Shown: positions 12,029-24,900, numbered from the stretch's first letter. The stretch is 64,000 bases of DNA from Coleophoma eucalyptorum (GCA_026120035.1 JALRME010000001.1:2927909-2991908); one strand, 5' to 3'. The notes: generated by a model from the sequence alone, not told the origin. Program-made: numbers and translations.

Positions 12029-13303
12029 GCTATATTGAGCTTGGCATTAGATATTCAGAGATATATTAGAGGCATGAAGGTTGATCTGATATGCGTTGAG
12101 GATGGACGGGTATTTCGGCCGGGGGTTTTTGGTTTATAGATCGGCGTTGCTTCACTGGAGGCAGGGCCATTACTGGATACTGTAACGGGATTATAAAGAT
12201 GAGATACTGCAAATCATTGTTTCCTTGCTGGCTGATCCGTTCGTTCGTCTGCTCAGAGACCCGAATACGCAACGGGCCGCTGGGAGAAGGCAGCCGAATC
12301 TGGCTAGCCATTCGTGAAACAGGACAATCACCAACCACCAGCTCGCTTGGGGACCTTTTTGTAACAAGGACCGGATTGAGTAAGCTGCGTGAGGTGCAGC
12401 TGTTAAGGTAAGGTACAACCTACTAAGTTCAGTACTGTACAGACCCGCCGCCAGTTCCACCAGGACGACGAACCTGGTCAACCTCCACAGTGCTACCGGT
12501 AACTCTGATCTCATCTCCCGCACCGCCATCTGCTCGAGAATGTTCAGCCACCCTGAATCATCAGGACCACGGACGATTATTGCCCCTTTCCCTCCGTCAT
12601 TCGAAATGCGATGGTTAAAGATCCTTGCCGTGCATTTACCCCACACCCACACGTCTTCCACATGCACCCTCGGTTGTTTTGCACGATGTTGCAGCAGAGA
12701 TGCCATCCATGCCTGTCATGCCAGCGCGCTGCAAGTCCATCACCTACGGTATGGGCACAGTCCCTGCTCAGACACCCAAACACGCCGACACTCACACCAC
12801 TCAGCGTCAGAAACTTTGCGGTTAAAGAAAAGGCAAAAAGAGGAGGGGCAGAGGGGTCCAGAGCGACCAGAACGGCCAGAGAGCTAAGTAAGTGCCAAGT
12901 TACAGTCTGGTTCCAGCCCGGTTCCAGCCAATGCAGAGCTACTGTCTTCGATGCTGTACTGGATAGCAGCCGCGTCCACGGAACTTGGTCGGTGCGACGT
13001 GGACTCAATGTTGCGCCGATCCCCCAAGTGCTGGCCTACAAAGGTCAAGCATTATGCCGGCAACAACGGCGAGGCGTTTCTGTCTTGTGTAGGCCATTTC
13101 AGTTATGGTATCATAGCTTCACTTTATCTTCCATCGGCCTCATCCTCTCATACTTTTCTGTTCCATATCACTTCCACGCTCCACTCTGAGCCATCCTATA
13201 GCTTCGCGGGATATCGGTCTATCCCAACTGCTGTGTTTATTTACTTAACTCCTTCCTACTGCACTGAACTGTCTCATATATATCCATTTGTGACTTAGCA
13301 AGC
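12029..13303. other. Intergenic, P450 promoter region
   Basis: This 1.3-kb spacer contains overlapping open frames (for example 12611-13189) without recognisable domains. They look like chance frames in GC-richer DNA. The 200 bases before the P450 start are pyrimidine-rich with a CTCATATATAT stretch near 13273. Confidence 0.5.
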
Positions 13304-15031
13304 ATGCTGGAAGAGATCTTTGCACATGCTTCGCCAAAAACTTTGGCCATCGCCGTCGCGACCATCATCCTGCTGTTGAAGGTCAAGCAATGGATCAGTG
13401 ACGAGCGTCAGATCCGAGCTCTAGGAGGCCATGCTCCTAGAGTAAAGACCTGGCTACCTGCCGGTACGTTTACCAAGACCATCCTTCATTTTCTAAGACT
13501 TCATTCACTAACCCGCTTTCAGATCTTGACATGATAGCGAGAGCCATAAACTCCACTATCACTCACCGAAATCTGCAAGGCTGGCAAGCATTCTTCAGGG
13601 ATTGCTCGAGCTATACTGTTGAAGCCGTGCCCGCTGGGCAGCGAGTGATCTTCACAGCCGATCCAGAGAATATCAAGGCCATTCTCGCAACACAGTTTAC
13701 CGACTATGGCAAGGGCGAACCTTTTCACAAGGACTGGCATGATTTCCTCGGTGATGGCATCTTCGTCACGGATTTGGACCAGTGGCATGCTTCACGTCAG
13801 CTGTTTCGTCCACAGTTTATCAAGGACCGTGTTAGTGACCTGAACTGTTTTGAACGCCATGTGCAGGTCCTGTTAGAACAGGTCGAGAAACATGGCGAAG
13901 GCCAAGAGTTGGATATCAGTGACATGTTTTTCCGCTATACCCTGGATGCTGCGACGGATTTCTTGCTAGGTAGAGGCGTAGGAAGTTTAGAGAATGGTGA
14001 CGAGAAATTTGCGGAGGCTTTTGGGGAAGTCCAGCGAGTACAAAATATCATTGCTAGGGCTGGGTATGTTCTGAGAAGTTGATGAAGACATTCTTGAAAG
14101 CAACTAACATGCCCCTCAGACCAATGAACTGGGCAGTTCCCCGTGGGACATTCCACAAGGGTATCAAAGTCATCAACGACTTTGTGAACCCCTACATCGA
14201 AGAAGCCCTCAAACTAACACCAGAAGAACTGAATACCAAGACGAAATCTGAAGAAGGGTACACATTCCTCCATGCAATCGCCTCTTTCACTCGAGACCGT
14301 AAAGTGCTGCGGGATCAGCTCGTGACTGTCCTGTTGGCGGGCCGAGATACTACGGCTAGTTCCTTGAGCTGGACCATCTACGAATTGGCTCGAAACCCCA
14401 AGATGGTAGAGAAACTTCGTTCGGAAATTATTAGTACTGTTGGACTAGAGCGTCCACCTACGTATGCTGATTTGAAGAATATGAAATACCTTCAGGTATT
14501 TGTCTCCAGTGCTCGCTTCCGTCTCATGTACTCCACTAAACTAACAAACATCAGAACGTTATGCAAGAAACTCTCCGCCTCTACCCCGTCGTACCTTTCA
14601 ACGTTCGCCTGGCTCTAAAAGATACTACACTCCCCCGCGGTGGCGGACCAGACGGTCTATCACCGATCGGCATCCTCAAAGACACGCCCATCGGATACAG
14701 CACATTGGTCATGCAACGTCGCCTCGATCTTTACCCATCCTCGCCAGACTTCCCGGACCCACTAAGCTTTTGCCCAGATCGATGGACGAGCTGGCAGCCC
14801 AAACCCTGGCAATACATCCCCTTCAACGGTGGGCCACGCATCTGTATCGGACAGCAGTTCGCGCTCACGGAGATGGGGTACACGCTCGTACGAATGTTAC
14901 AGCGCTTCGAGCGGATTGAGAACTTCCAGGAAGTTGTTGATGGGGGGAATCCGCAGCTGAAAGCAGAGATTGTGCTGCAACCGGGCCAGGGCGTGAAGGT
15001 TGGATTTTGGAAGGAGGGGAAGAAGGAGTAA
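13304..15031 (+). CDS. Cytochrome P450, CYP52-like alkane/fatty-acid hydroxylase
   Basis: This is a membrane-anchored monooxygenase of the CYP52/CYP539-like group, whose members usually hydroxylate the end carbon of alkanes or fatty acids in the ER. The exons are 13304-13463, 13523-14063, 14120-14495 and 14555-15031, giving 517 residues. All three introns are 56-59 bp with CTAAC branch sites. There is an N-terminal membrane anchor (TLAIAVATIILLLKV). The I-helix motif is AGRDTTAS near residue 306. The ExxR motif is ETLR just after the last intron. The haem loop is FNGGPRICIGQQ near residue 448, with the Cys ligand. NSTITHRNLQGW and VMQRRLDLY also fit this clan. Exact CYP family and substrate are inferred only. 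Confidence 0.9.
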
Positions 15032-15663
15032 GAGGAGTGCTAATTAGGGGATGGGATCGCGGGAATTGGGACGGATTGGGAGGGTTCGTGGGGGGTGTTT
15101 GGAGTCGGGGAGTTCCTCTATACCATACGTGAATATCGGACTATCATGTCCATGGATACCACAACACATACGGCAATGAAAAAAGACATAGTCGATAATG
15201 CTTCTATAGCTAGACACTTAGGGAGCACTTAGTTTCCTTCTTTGTCTTTACTCAAACTTTCTGAGCCATGTATCTATGCATCTATCTATTTATCGACTGC
15301 ACAAGACCTAAGCCTAGCTATTTAAGCTACCAGGGAGAATGCGCTGGTTGTTTGTAACAAGCATCGGGCGCCGAGCCAAAAATACATGATATGGTTTTGT
15401 TCGATTTTCGTGAACCCCCAAGAGGGTTCTTGCCTAGCCACCTAGATGGACGCTCCTGCTACTTCTTCTGCTGTTACTGAAGCTTTCTGCATCTGAGAAA
15501 ATATGGCAAGTTTGTCGGCATCTCAGAGGGCAGGCATGCAGGCTTACGCAAGACATGAGTTGAAGTTTAGCGACGGCGATCGGAATTGACTAGTTAGCGA
15601 GTCGTGGGATGAAGTGATTTCACACAAGTTAGAGTTGATCTGTATAGAGATATATATTCTAGG
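15032..15663. other. Intergenic, convergent 3' ends
   Basis: This AT-rich spacer separates the convergent P450 and ALG12 genes. Nothing coding is seen. Confidence 0.55.
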
Positions 15664-17531
15664 TCACCTCACAAGTTCATCTCTACTTTCTCCGACAAGC
15701 GCTTCTCTCTGCTTCTTCAGCACATAGATGGCAGGTTTCATCCTCGGGCCAACCCACCAACCTCCAGAAAGCGCTCTTACTTTATTCCTAAGTAGGCACA
15801 AAATCCTCACCATATCGACATCGCCATTCCACGAACTCCCCCTATCATCATAAACCCCTTTTACGTCCTCACTCTGCAGCACCTTTTCCCTTCCTTCCTC
15901 AATCTTCGTAGCATTATTCACCGCATACAGATCCGCAACTTGCATCCCGGGCTTCAGGATCTCAATCCCAGCATAAGCATAAATCGTATCGACGACATCC
16001 CATTTTCCAATGACCGTTTCTGGAGATTCAGTAAGCACGTAGTCGAATTGGGCCCAGAAATCCGGCCGCAGAAGTTCTTCTTCTTCTTCGGTCTTATCAT
16101 ATGTTATCAAATCTGGTCGAATTTGTTCAAAGCGCGTTACGCCTGTCATGCATGATAAGACATCCATGTGGATATTTAGATGTGCGGGTGTTGCGGGATT
16201 GGATTCGATGATTTTGTGAACGCTTTTCAGCGCTTCGCCGCCTGGGTAATTGAGAGATGAAATTAGGAGCATGCCTGTTGATGCAGCAAAACTGACGAGG
16301 ACCGAGCCGACAAGTGCCAGTGAAGCCAGGCCATAGAGTGCATTCTTTGTACGCCGGGACCAGATGTGAGATGCTGAGAGAGCAGCACATGCGGTGAGTG
16401 GCGGAACAACGTAGATGATGAATCGAGGTTCCTTGTGAGGTTGAAGACTATAAATTGCCACGAATAGCATCGCAGGTAATGTCAAGCTTGCAGCGACTCT
16501 GCTTCCGGTGTGGAATCTGAAAGATTTGAGAGTAATTGCATAGGGTATAAGGACAAAAGTCAGCAATGGATTCAGGAGTAATTTGGGCAGTCCATTGGTG
16601 AAATAATAGTGATAAGGAGAAGTTCCCCAGTCAGCTGATTTTCCCTGGATGGCATTGTAGTAGAAGCCAGCGAGCTCCGGCCACATGCCCTTCTGCCAGA
16701 AATAGGAATCGACTGGGATTGTAAGAAGCAATGCTACGACTGCACTTTGGAGCCCAGACTTGATGATATTGCGTATACTGCAATTAGTGGTGACCAGGAT
16801 ATAAAATAGCTGCGTGAAGAGTAATACTGCTATTTCGGACCGGAAAATAACTCCGGAAAGAACGAAGAGATAGATTCCTAGTCGGTGCCGTTTGTTGACT
16901 AGAGCCTGCTCGGCGCTACTTGGTAAGGGTAAGAATTCCCGAAATGCAAGAGTCGCTGCACAGATATGAGCTTAAATCTACCAGACCAAAGATTGAAGAC
17001 CTACTTAGACCAAAAGCAAACATATTCGGCAGAGTTCTGGAGGCATAATACAGAACATGAAACTGCGCAGCCTGCAGAAGAACATACCACCTCGCGACGT
17101 CAGTCCCAAAAGTCCTTTCGACACCATTTCTATATTTCAGCAAGGCAGCGGCGTTGAACAAGCCCAAGCACGCTCTGACGACGATTTGGCCATGTCGAAA
17201 AGAGACCAGGCTGAAGACTGGCCTGGTGAGTCCTGCTAGAACTGCAGCACCGACGAAAGTGCGCGGGACAACACCTGGGAATGAGAAATGATCGTATGTA
17301 GAAGTCAGACGGTCGTAAATGTTCGAAGAGGGCGTTGCGTAGACTAATATATCATGTGTAGCTTGGATATTGAAGGACTCCTCGACTTTGGTATAAGGAG
17401 AGATGATGAGGTGGAGGAGGATTGAGATGGGAATGAGGAGCGAGATGAAGAAGTCTGGAATACCTGAATTAGCACATTTATATCGCAGGAAATAGTTCAA
17501 AGCTAGGAGGCCTACCGACAAGCTTCATCAT
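15664..17531 (-). CDS. ALG12: Dol-P-Man:Man7GlcNAc2-PP-Dol alpha-1,6-mannosyltransferase
   Basis: This GT22 enzyme of the ER adds the eighth mannose to the lipid-linked N-glycan precursor, using dolichyl-phosphate mannose in the lumen. The minus-strand exons are 17531-17516, 17463-17005 and 16955-15664, giving 588 residues. The first exon is only 16 nt (MMKLV plus one base). The joins read MMKLV-GIPDFF and FAFGL-TTLAFREF. The first lumenal loop SPYTKVEESFNIQATHD and YDHFSFPGVVPRTF are typical of ALG12/ALG9/PIG-B relatives. QPHKEPRFIIY in the later part matches the HKExRF signature of the family. About ten hydrophobic segments are visible. It is head to head with YOS1. Confidence 0.92.
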
Positions 17532-17963
17532 GTTATAATTGTACAATTCAGGCAGTTGTGGGTATGACCTGCGTGCTTCGAAGCGATACAGTACTCGGGA
17601 TCAAGCTCATTGGAGCTTCAATCAGATGCGAAGTCTCTGAGATTGGTCAAGAGAATGCGGGGTCAAACAAGAAAGAGACTCGTAAATTAAAAGAATGGCA
17701 ATTGCCAGGCATAGAAATGACAATGGTACATATGCTCCAGACAGAATATAGAATCGTTGTCACAGGAAAGCAAAGGCAAAGCCTCGTTCGTGGCCTTCCC
17801 GAGCCTTGTGGGCCCGTGCACGGTACTTGGGCGCAGCCATAATTCTGTCAACAACTCCAAGAGGTATCTACAGGGCCTGACTTTACAAGCTCCAGCACAG
17901 TCCAGCACTTCGTATATCGCGAGCTCTTCAAGCGCCGTCTGATCCCCGAGAAACACCGCAAAT
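17532..17963. promoter_or_regulatory. Divergent promoter, ALG12 / YOS1
   Basis: These 432 bp separate the two start codons. Both genes act in ER glycosylation or ER-Golgi traffic, so coordinate control is plausible but is only inferred. No defined binding site was assigned. Confidence 0.5.
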
Positions 17964-18577
17964 ATGATGTTTTCATTCCTGTTCGGAAATCTCATTTACA
18001 GTACGAAGTCCTGCCCTGCCATTTGGAGCATACATTCCCTTCTAGGACACGAACGCAGAGGAGCTTATATATACTGACCAACATAACTATATAGTTTCCG
18101 TCCTCCTTGTTAATGCTGTCGCGATCTTGTCCGAAGACCGATTTCTTGCACGCGGTATGCCAATTCCATTCTAGATACCCAGATGTCTAGGTCCCAGTCC
18201 TAGCTAGTTTGATTTCAGGCACCTCCTGCCAGATGTGCAGGAGGGAGAGGGAGGATAGAGAGTTACTACATGCTGGACAGAATAGAGTAGAGGAATGAAG
18301 GAAAATATAAATGCTGACTCAAGCTATAGTTGGATGGTCGAACACGGCGCAAGAACCTGCCTTCGGAGGGCAGCAGATGGGGGAGGAGAGTATCAAGAGC
18401 AAACTGATCAACTTGATGACGAGTGTGCGGACGTTGATGAGAAGTATGTTTTGCCCGTACCTTTACCAAATATATCAAAAACATCAGACAGAGTAGCTAA
18501 CCTAAACTCTTATTGATATAGTACCGTTAATAGGCATCAATTCGGTCCTGATCATCTATTCTCTCGCGCTTGGTTAA
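17964..18577 (+). CDS. YOS1: Yos1-like small membrane protein (ER-Golgi transport)
   Basis: This homologue of yeast Yos1 / animal IER3IP1 is a small membrane protein that partners Yip1-Yif1 in COPII vesicle traffic. The four exons are 17964-18000, 18095-18154, 18330-18443 and 18522-18577, giving 88 residues. All phases agree (37, 60, 114 and 56 nt). The product starts MMFSFLFGNLIY, then has VNAVAILSEDRFLARVGW, a central block INLMTSVRTLMRIPL and a C-terminal hydrophobic segment. This N-terminal hydrophobic helix, SEDRFL, SVRT-MRIPL and C-terminal helix pattern is diagnostic for the family. Introns are 94, 175 and 78 bp. No exon exceeds 114 nt, so single-frame ORF calling misses it. A second Met follows the first directly. 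Confidence 0.9.
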
Positions 18578-19321
18578 ACCTGCTTGGGTTGAGGTAGATG
18601 GACGGCAAAGCCTAGGAAGTTTGGTATGGGATGATCTTCTGTTGATATTATATGTTTCGTCAAGATCTCGGACGGGACGGATGATTCTTGCATTATTAAA
18701 GCGGGCGTTCATAGGGTTGGAGGTTGGAATTTTAGCACCGAACAGCGGAAGAATCATCCAATATAAGCATAGAGGCACTTTATGAATACATAATCGAGGT
18801 ACAAAACGTGATTCTGTCCGGCAAAAGAGCCGGAGGTATCTTTCAGGTACCCAAGTAAAAGATCCAAACACACTATAAAGCAATTTAAGCAGACAGAAAA
18901 CGGCTACTTTATAATATACCAATCACAGGTAGAATTATGCCACCAGCGCCAAATCCTTTTTGAAAAAAAAAGAGGATATTCAGAGAGTAGTAGTAGTAAA
19001 AAGCTGCTTGTACACCGTATGCCATGCACTGCGAAATAACATCTTTCTCATCATGATATGAGTATACAACAAAACATATCATCTCATTTTCCAATTCAAC
19101 CCTACGTTCGCTTGTAGGAGACTCCAAATATACCAAAAGCCGCGTAAGTCTGAACTATGTATGTGCTACCTACCTATATGTTTTTAATCCATATTCAAAC
19201 AGTAGATTTCTCAAGCGGCCGGATGACGAGGCCAACCACCACCGCCGGCTTCCAAATATACAAAAGATCTTGATTGGCCCAGACTCGTTCTCACATCAAA
19301 CAAGTCGTGGTAGATGTCTAA
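18578..19321. other. Intergenic, convergent 3' ends
   Basis: This AT-rich region with A and T runs lies between YOS1 and the convergent creB homologue. No coding exon is seen. Confidence 0.55.
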
Positions 19322-21918
19322 TCATGGGCTCATCAAATTGCTCTTCTTCCTTCCAAGTCCACTGAAGCTGAATCGATCTTTCAGTCTTGGCTCGTTCTTC
19401 TCGGGTGGTTGGACTGAGGCCTCTCCTTCAACAGCTGTATCCAAATCAGTGCCGTTCGTCTTCATTTTCGAGAACCCAAAGCTACTGATGCTTCGCTTGC
19501 TCATGCTTTTGCTGTTCTTGTGGCTTCGTGAAATGCCCTTGATCGAGCCGAAACCATTAGTATTTGGAAGGCTTTGTGGTGTAGAAATATTTCCTGTAGC
19601 TTCAGTTCCACTTGTGGATGATGTGCTTGTCGAAGCAAGGTTTCCGGCTGTAGAAGCGGCCTCCTTTTTCCGCCGTTCCTCCTCTTCCAAGGCACTCTGC
19701 TTGCTCATTTCCATAACCTTTCTCATCTCATCGGTCTGAGTTTTCTGAGCTTCCCTTCTTTTCTCCAGTGCTTCCTTTCGCTTCCGATCCATTTCTTTAG
19801 CCTGCTCTTTTTCTGCTATCTTCTTTTGTTTCTCTGCTTCCTTTTTCCCAGCCTTCTCCCGTTCTTTCTCTTCCTTCGCAAGAGCTTTGGACGTCTTGCT
19901 AGGGGTCTCGACCTTAACAGGAGTAGATGCTTCCTTAGGTGTCGGTATTGGAACAGTAGGTGTCATAGGTTTAACTGCGTTGCTATCTCTCCTGAATGGC
20001 GGAGTGACTGGGGTAGGTGCTGTAGCAGCGTGTGCAAGAGCGGCAAATTCTTGTTCTTCCAGAGGGGTCTTGGGTATGTTGACTTGCTTGGACACCGACG
20101 ATGGATGTGTGCCATTTGGCTGTGGATGGCCTAGCGCAATTTCTGCCTCTTGTGACGCAAGAGCAACTTCCGCCAGACCTTCGGCTTCTTGTTCTTTTCG
20201 CATCTTTTCGGGCGTTGTTTCTTGATAAAAGAGAACATAAGCGCATGCCTGACCAGGCTTGTCCCCGAAAAAGTTTCGAACATAGTGCTTATCAACAGGT
20301 TCCACCATTTCATCGTCGAAAAGTAGCCATCCTCGATCCTCTGTCTTGATCACTGAGACGTAATGACCATGATAAGCATTGCCGCCGATATGCACCACGA
20401 CAGCGTATAGTTCGTATAATCGGTCGGGATCTTCCGCGTCATCTGTAGTGTTAAACATTCGAAGATAATAAGGATATACTACGCGGTGGAAGAGCTTTTG
20501 TAGCCTTGTCATATCTTCGGTGTACTTGAAGCGCTTTAGGTGTAATGCTAGAATCCGGGGAAGCTTCTTTATTTTCATACGTTTCTCGGCCTCTTGAAGT
20601 CCTCCACAAGTATCACAGTGAAACTTGTTCCTCTCACAAAGCATTTCCTCCGCAGAGAATTTGCGCAAGCATGAAGTTACAGACGAGTGTTGGTCCAGGT
20701 CAATTGAGAGATCTAGGAAAGTCTCATCTCTTTGTGAGGCCGTCTCACAAGTCAAACATTTCGTTTCTGACGTGAGAATACCCTCAAAGATGTCATGAAC
20801 CCACCCAGTCCCTGGTGATCGTGTGCCATTAGAAAGTCCCATTGCATGAGCAGCAGAGGTCAATGAAGCCTGCATAGCTTGTGCCAGGGCATCATCGCTC
20901 ACAGCAGGTTCCAACACACGCATGCGTTGTGCATTTGCTTCCACATTTGTAATAATGGCATTTAGCACTAGTCCGTAGAACTCATGGGCATCTTGGTGCA
21001 TCGACGTTCTGAACATTTCATTGTCGCGTTTAAAGATCTCCAGAAACCGTTGCGGACTTAACACCCCCGTGCGAGACTGGGCAGAAATAAGAGCCATAAA
21101 GATGTCTTTCAAGGCAGTGAAAGTTGACTCTTCCATGCCATACGACGCAGCATTTTCAAATGTAAGGTCCAGTACAGGCCCTGCAAGCATAGCATGTTTC
21201 TTCTTGTATTCCGGCGAGTCTGGTTTATCTTCCGGCCTTTGCCCTGGCACTGGAGGCACTGGTTGATTATTCGCAATAGCTTTCCGTCGGGCCATTGCTT
21301 CCTTTGCTGTAAGTCCCTTTGTTTGTCCAGCCGTTGCTACAGCGCCACCGCTAACGACTCTGATCGGGGGATCGATGACTGATGGATGCCCGTTCGGCGT
21401 ATCAAGAGGTGAATGTGGCGGGTATTTGACGACATGATCTCGGAATGGACGCGACCAAAACAGGACGTTTACTATTGAGTTGCAGTAACTGGCGGATGTT
21501 AGCATTTTTCACAGTACAATCCACACACCGGAATTACCAGGTATTCCCGAACTGTCACAAGTTAGTCATTTGCCTGGAGACGGTGGTTGTTGTTATACAT
21601 ACATTTTCCATTCCATAAAACTTGTCACTGCCGTCCAGGCGAATTGGCCCCGCATTCTGAAGCATCTTTTGTAAAGGTGTGATCTCTGGTTCGGCTTCTT
21701 CTGCATTTTTGCTTTTGCCTTTCGCAGGAAGAATCTTGTCTTTGTCCTGGCCGGAGGTAGCCTGCATCTACAAGTCAGCCAACAGTCCTTCCACCCGACC
21801 ATGGTGCAAGTGGACAAAATCCCACTTTCCACGGCACCGAAGACGCAGGCCGCAAAGGACATGAATCAGAGGATATACTGACAGAGCCCTTCCCGAATTT
21901 ACTGAATAGTCCCGACAT
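19322..21918 (-). CDS. creB: Ubiquitin carboxyl-terminal hydrolase, CreB type
   Basis: This USP-family cysteine protease removes ubiquitin. CreB orthologues act in carbon catabolite repression and work with the WD40 protein CreC. The minus-strand exons are 21918-21883, 21767-21603, 21551-21538 and 21488-19322, giving 793 residues. The third exon is only 14 nt and carries FGNTC, so the join reads GMENFGNTCYCNSI with catalytic Cys72. The His box is [10 protein letters not shown] near residue 443. A CxxC zinc pair (CLTC, CDTC) lies between them. The C-terminus has a Lys/Glu-rich coiled coil and Ser-rich tail, as in CreB. The first intron (115 bp) uses GTCAGT, the least certain junction. It joins [12 protein letters not shown] to MQATSG in phase. 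Confidence 0.9.
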
Positions 21919-24900
21919 CTTGACGGAGGCTCATCCAACCCTCGGCGGATCCGACTCTGTCGGGACCTGGCGCCGTGACGCGATTGCAAGAGGTGCAGCA
22001 CAAGTCTTCGTCATGCGCCTAGCAAATGAGTGATCGAAAACAGTAGATATTATGGTCTAGCGATCTCCAGGGCGAAGGGAACAGGCTCGCGTGGGCTCGA
22101 AAGACGCTCAATGCAGCAATGCGGCGACGGCGAGGCGGGGTCTGATCTGGAAGCCTTTCCGAACGATTGTCGGTGATTGCAATCGTCGCCTGTGCAGTGC
22201 AACAATGGTGGATAGTATACAAGTCGCGAGGCTGTCTTTGGCACAGAACTGAGGGAGGGAGGGAATGGAGGTAACAAGGAGGTTGAAGATGCTGGGGGTC
22301 TTGGGTCTCGGGACTTGGGACTTGGGATCTGGGTCTTGGTGTTGGAGTTGGAGCGGACTTGAATCTCGAAGCTCGACCGGGCGCAAGGTCGGTCGGTAAG
22401 CGAAGCCAGGAAAGGAAGCAGTGAAGAGACAAGAGCGACGGGGCTTGCTTTGTTACAAGCTACAGCGACAAGTCTTCCACCTTTCACCAGGGAATTCCTA
22501 CCCGCTCAAAAGCATAAATCGCGCTGCCAAAAATTCAATTCAATTTGCGAAACGGCCACTACAATTGCCCACTGCCATGCTCCACAGGTCGATTGCTTGC
22601 TGTGTCTAATCAAGCCTTCTGAAGAATGGCTGGGCTGCAAATCAGGGCGATGGACCAGGCCATGCAAGTGGTGGTACATCTTGTCCAATATTGGACGTGG
22701 CGACGTTGAGGTGCCTAGGCAAGGTACAAGATTCGTAGGCATTCTGGAAGGCCTGCAGGCTGGCTTGAAGGCCTGTCTGCGATTGTGGGCGAGGAATCTA
22801 TTGTAACGCGCTGCGTTTAGTGGCTGCACAACCTTGTCGCCATGTTCAAATGCATCCACGCTTGAGCCATCACACACTACCAATACACGAATACCACCCT
22901 ACATACCCTGACTTGTCGGCTGTGGCACGTTCAACCAACCATCCGACGGTTCCCTGTGAGCCTGATCGTTGCGCGATGCTCTCCATGCTCTCTCCAGCAT
23001 CCATAGGATCGTATTCAGGGTCACGTTTTGACGCACAACTCCATACGACAGCTCTACCTCAGATCAGCAGCAGTCTGTTCACGCACTCGCAAAGTGTGGG
23101 GCGTCGCAGGCCCGCTTGAGGGCCTGCGTCTGACGGACTACTGTAAGTGTTTTCTGCGACGGTGAGACCAATCATGTCAGACCCGGTGCATTTCCCCAAC
23201 AGCGGCCGGGACAAGCACCTCCACAAACACAGTACAGTATATGTTCGCACCAGATGGAACGTTTCTCTCTAATTGGCCTGCGACCCAGTATGACGACCAT
23301 CCGCATGGATTGACAAAAGTGGCACATGCACTGTTAGACGTATCGTATATCACGTTGGTCGAAACCAGGTGAAGGTGTTCTCGTAGGACCGAATACTGTC
23401 GGAAGCTTGCCAAGACAATATGCTCTTGAGAACGGATGAATTGCTGCTCCAGGATTCCACGGACATAAGCGGTTGCCCGACGCAGTCTGGCTGTGTTCGA
23501 GGGGGGTAACATCTCTGCGAATCGTGGATGGCATGTTCATCTCCCACATCACCCGAGAACAATGTGAATCTTAGAATCCTCGAGACTTCATCTCCTCCGC
23601 ACCTAAACCAGTGCCTATGGAGATGAAATAACCTCGCTTTGAAATACTCCGAGCGTGCTGCTAAGAGTATCGATGACTACATTATTGGAGCGCTAACCTT
23701 CCATTGGCGCCTGCTTTTGGTCTACGACTGCTACTCCTACATCCCAAGAGCAAGCGCCTCGTCGGCTGGATAAATGACCTTTCCTTTCCTTCGCCGTCGT
23801 CCTAACCCCACCCTTTCCTGCTCATTCAGACAAAATCTCGGATATTCCGCTCCCCGACCCGATGGCCTGGAATTGTGCATGCAGTTTATCATATCTCACT
23901 CCACTTCCTCCTGCCTTTCTAGAAATAATCTTGGCCGAAGTCGTTTCAAATTGACACGCAAGACAACAAAACTGCCAGATGCCACATCAAGATGTCCTGT
24001 CGCTGCACTGAATCAAGACAACATCAAGCTGTCAAAGTCTGTGCACGGGCAATGATCGGCCGAGGTTTCCAGGGGCCAGGTCACCGGCTCGGGGGATACA
24101 GCAAGTCACGGCTAAAGGAGAATGTGGGGTAAGAATGTCATGGTATGGTGATGACTTCGGAGGGAGACAAAGTAAGGAATGAGATCTTACTCCAGAGCCG
24201 ATGCATGCCGCTAGGTATCATGTCTTTGGTCTTCCTGAGTACTCTGAATCTTTGTTGCGCATCTGAATGACGTTGGTGACTTCCCATCGTAAGGCCCATC
24301 TCAAGCGCATTGGCCCAGCTCGTGATTCTGGTCACCAGACTTCTGCTGCTTTGATGCGACTGACACTCACTGAACAAGAGATTTCGCTCGCTGTTGAACC
24401 CTTGGATCACGGTTCTTCTTCTTTGTAACCTGCTTTGCTGCAATCCTTGAGGGTAACTGAAGTTAGAGGTCGCAGGAAGAACAATGATTACCATCACCAT
24501 TCTGGAATTTATGTTCGATGATTTTATTTGGATAAATCCCCCAAGTGCAAGCCTAAGTTTTTTCCTGAATTACACAGGCAGCGGAGTATGCTTGAGGGTG
24601 AGACATGCGCATTTGTTTCGGCGGCTCCGCTGCAATGGCCGAGAATAGCTGGAATGTGCACCACAGTCATACATCAGATCTCCTTTCTATGCTTCCAGCA
24701 CTCATCTACAACATAGCTTCAGATTCGTGCCACGGACAATTGGAATCCCGCGAGGGAGTTTTCCATGCATCTTCGGAGCTCTGTTTAATTTTGTATTCCA
24801 CTGGTCGCAATATATAGTTGCAAGTAGATGGTGCCTTTATAATTCCACTCAAGATTTGAATTTCAAGAGCTGCCAATTAAAGTATTATTAGTACTTGCGC

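Noticed and set aside
12611..13189. 192-codon plus-strand frame before the P450 gene
   Set aside because: Overlapping frames on both strands are open here, no domain is visible, and it ends in a pyrimidine-rich promoter.
10282..15031. Aminotransferase plus P450 as a biosynthetic cluster
   Set aside because: There is no backbone enzyme, transporter or regulator nearby, and both belong to common primary-metabolism families.
19314..19739. Plus-strand open frame opposite the CreB C-terminus
   Set aside because: It mirrors the Lys/Glu-rich coiled-coil coding sequence; low complexity and no family match.
22019..22487. Three overlapping minus-strand frames rich in Pro, Ser and Arg
   Set aside because: They arise from the GGGN4 heptad repeat and biased composition; all three frames are open, which argues against real coding.
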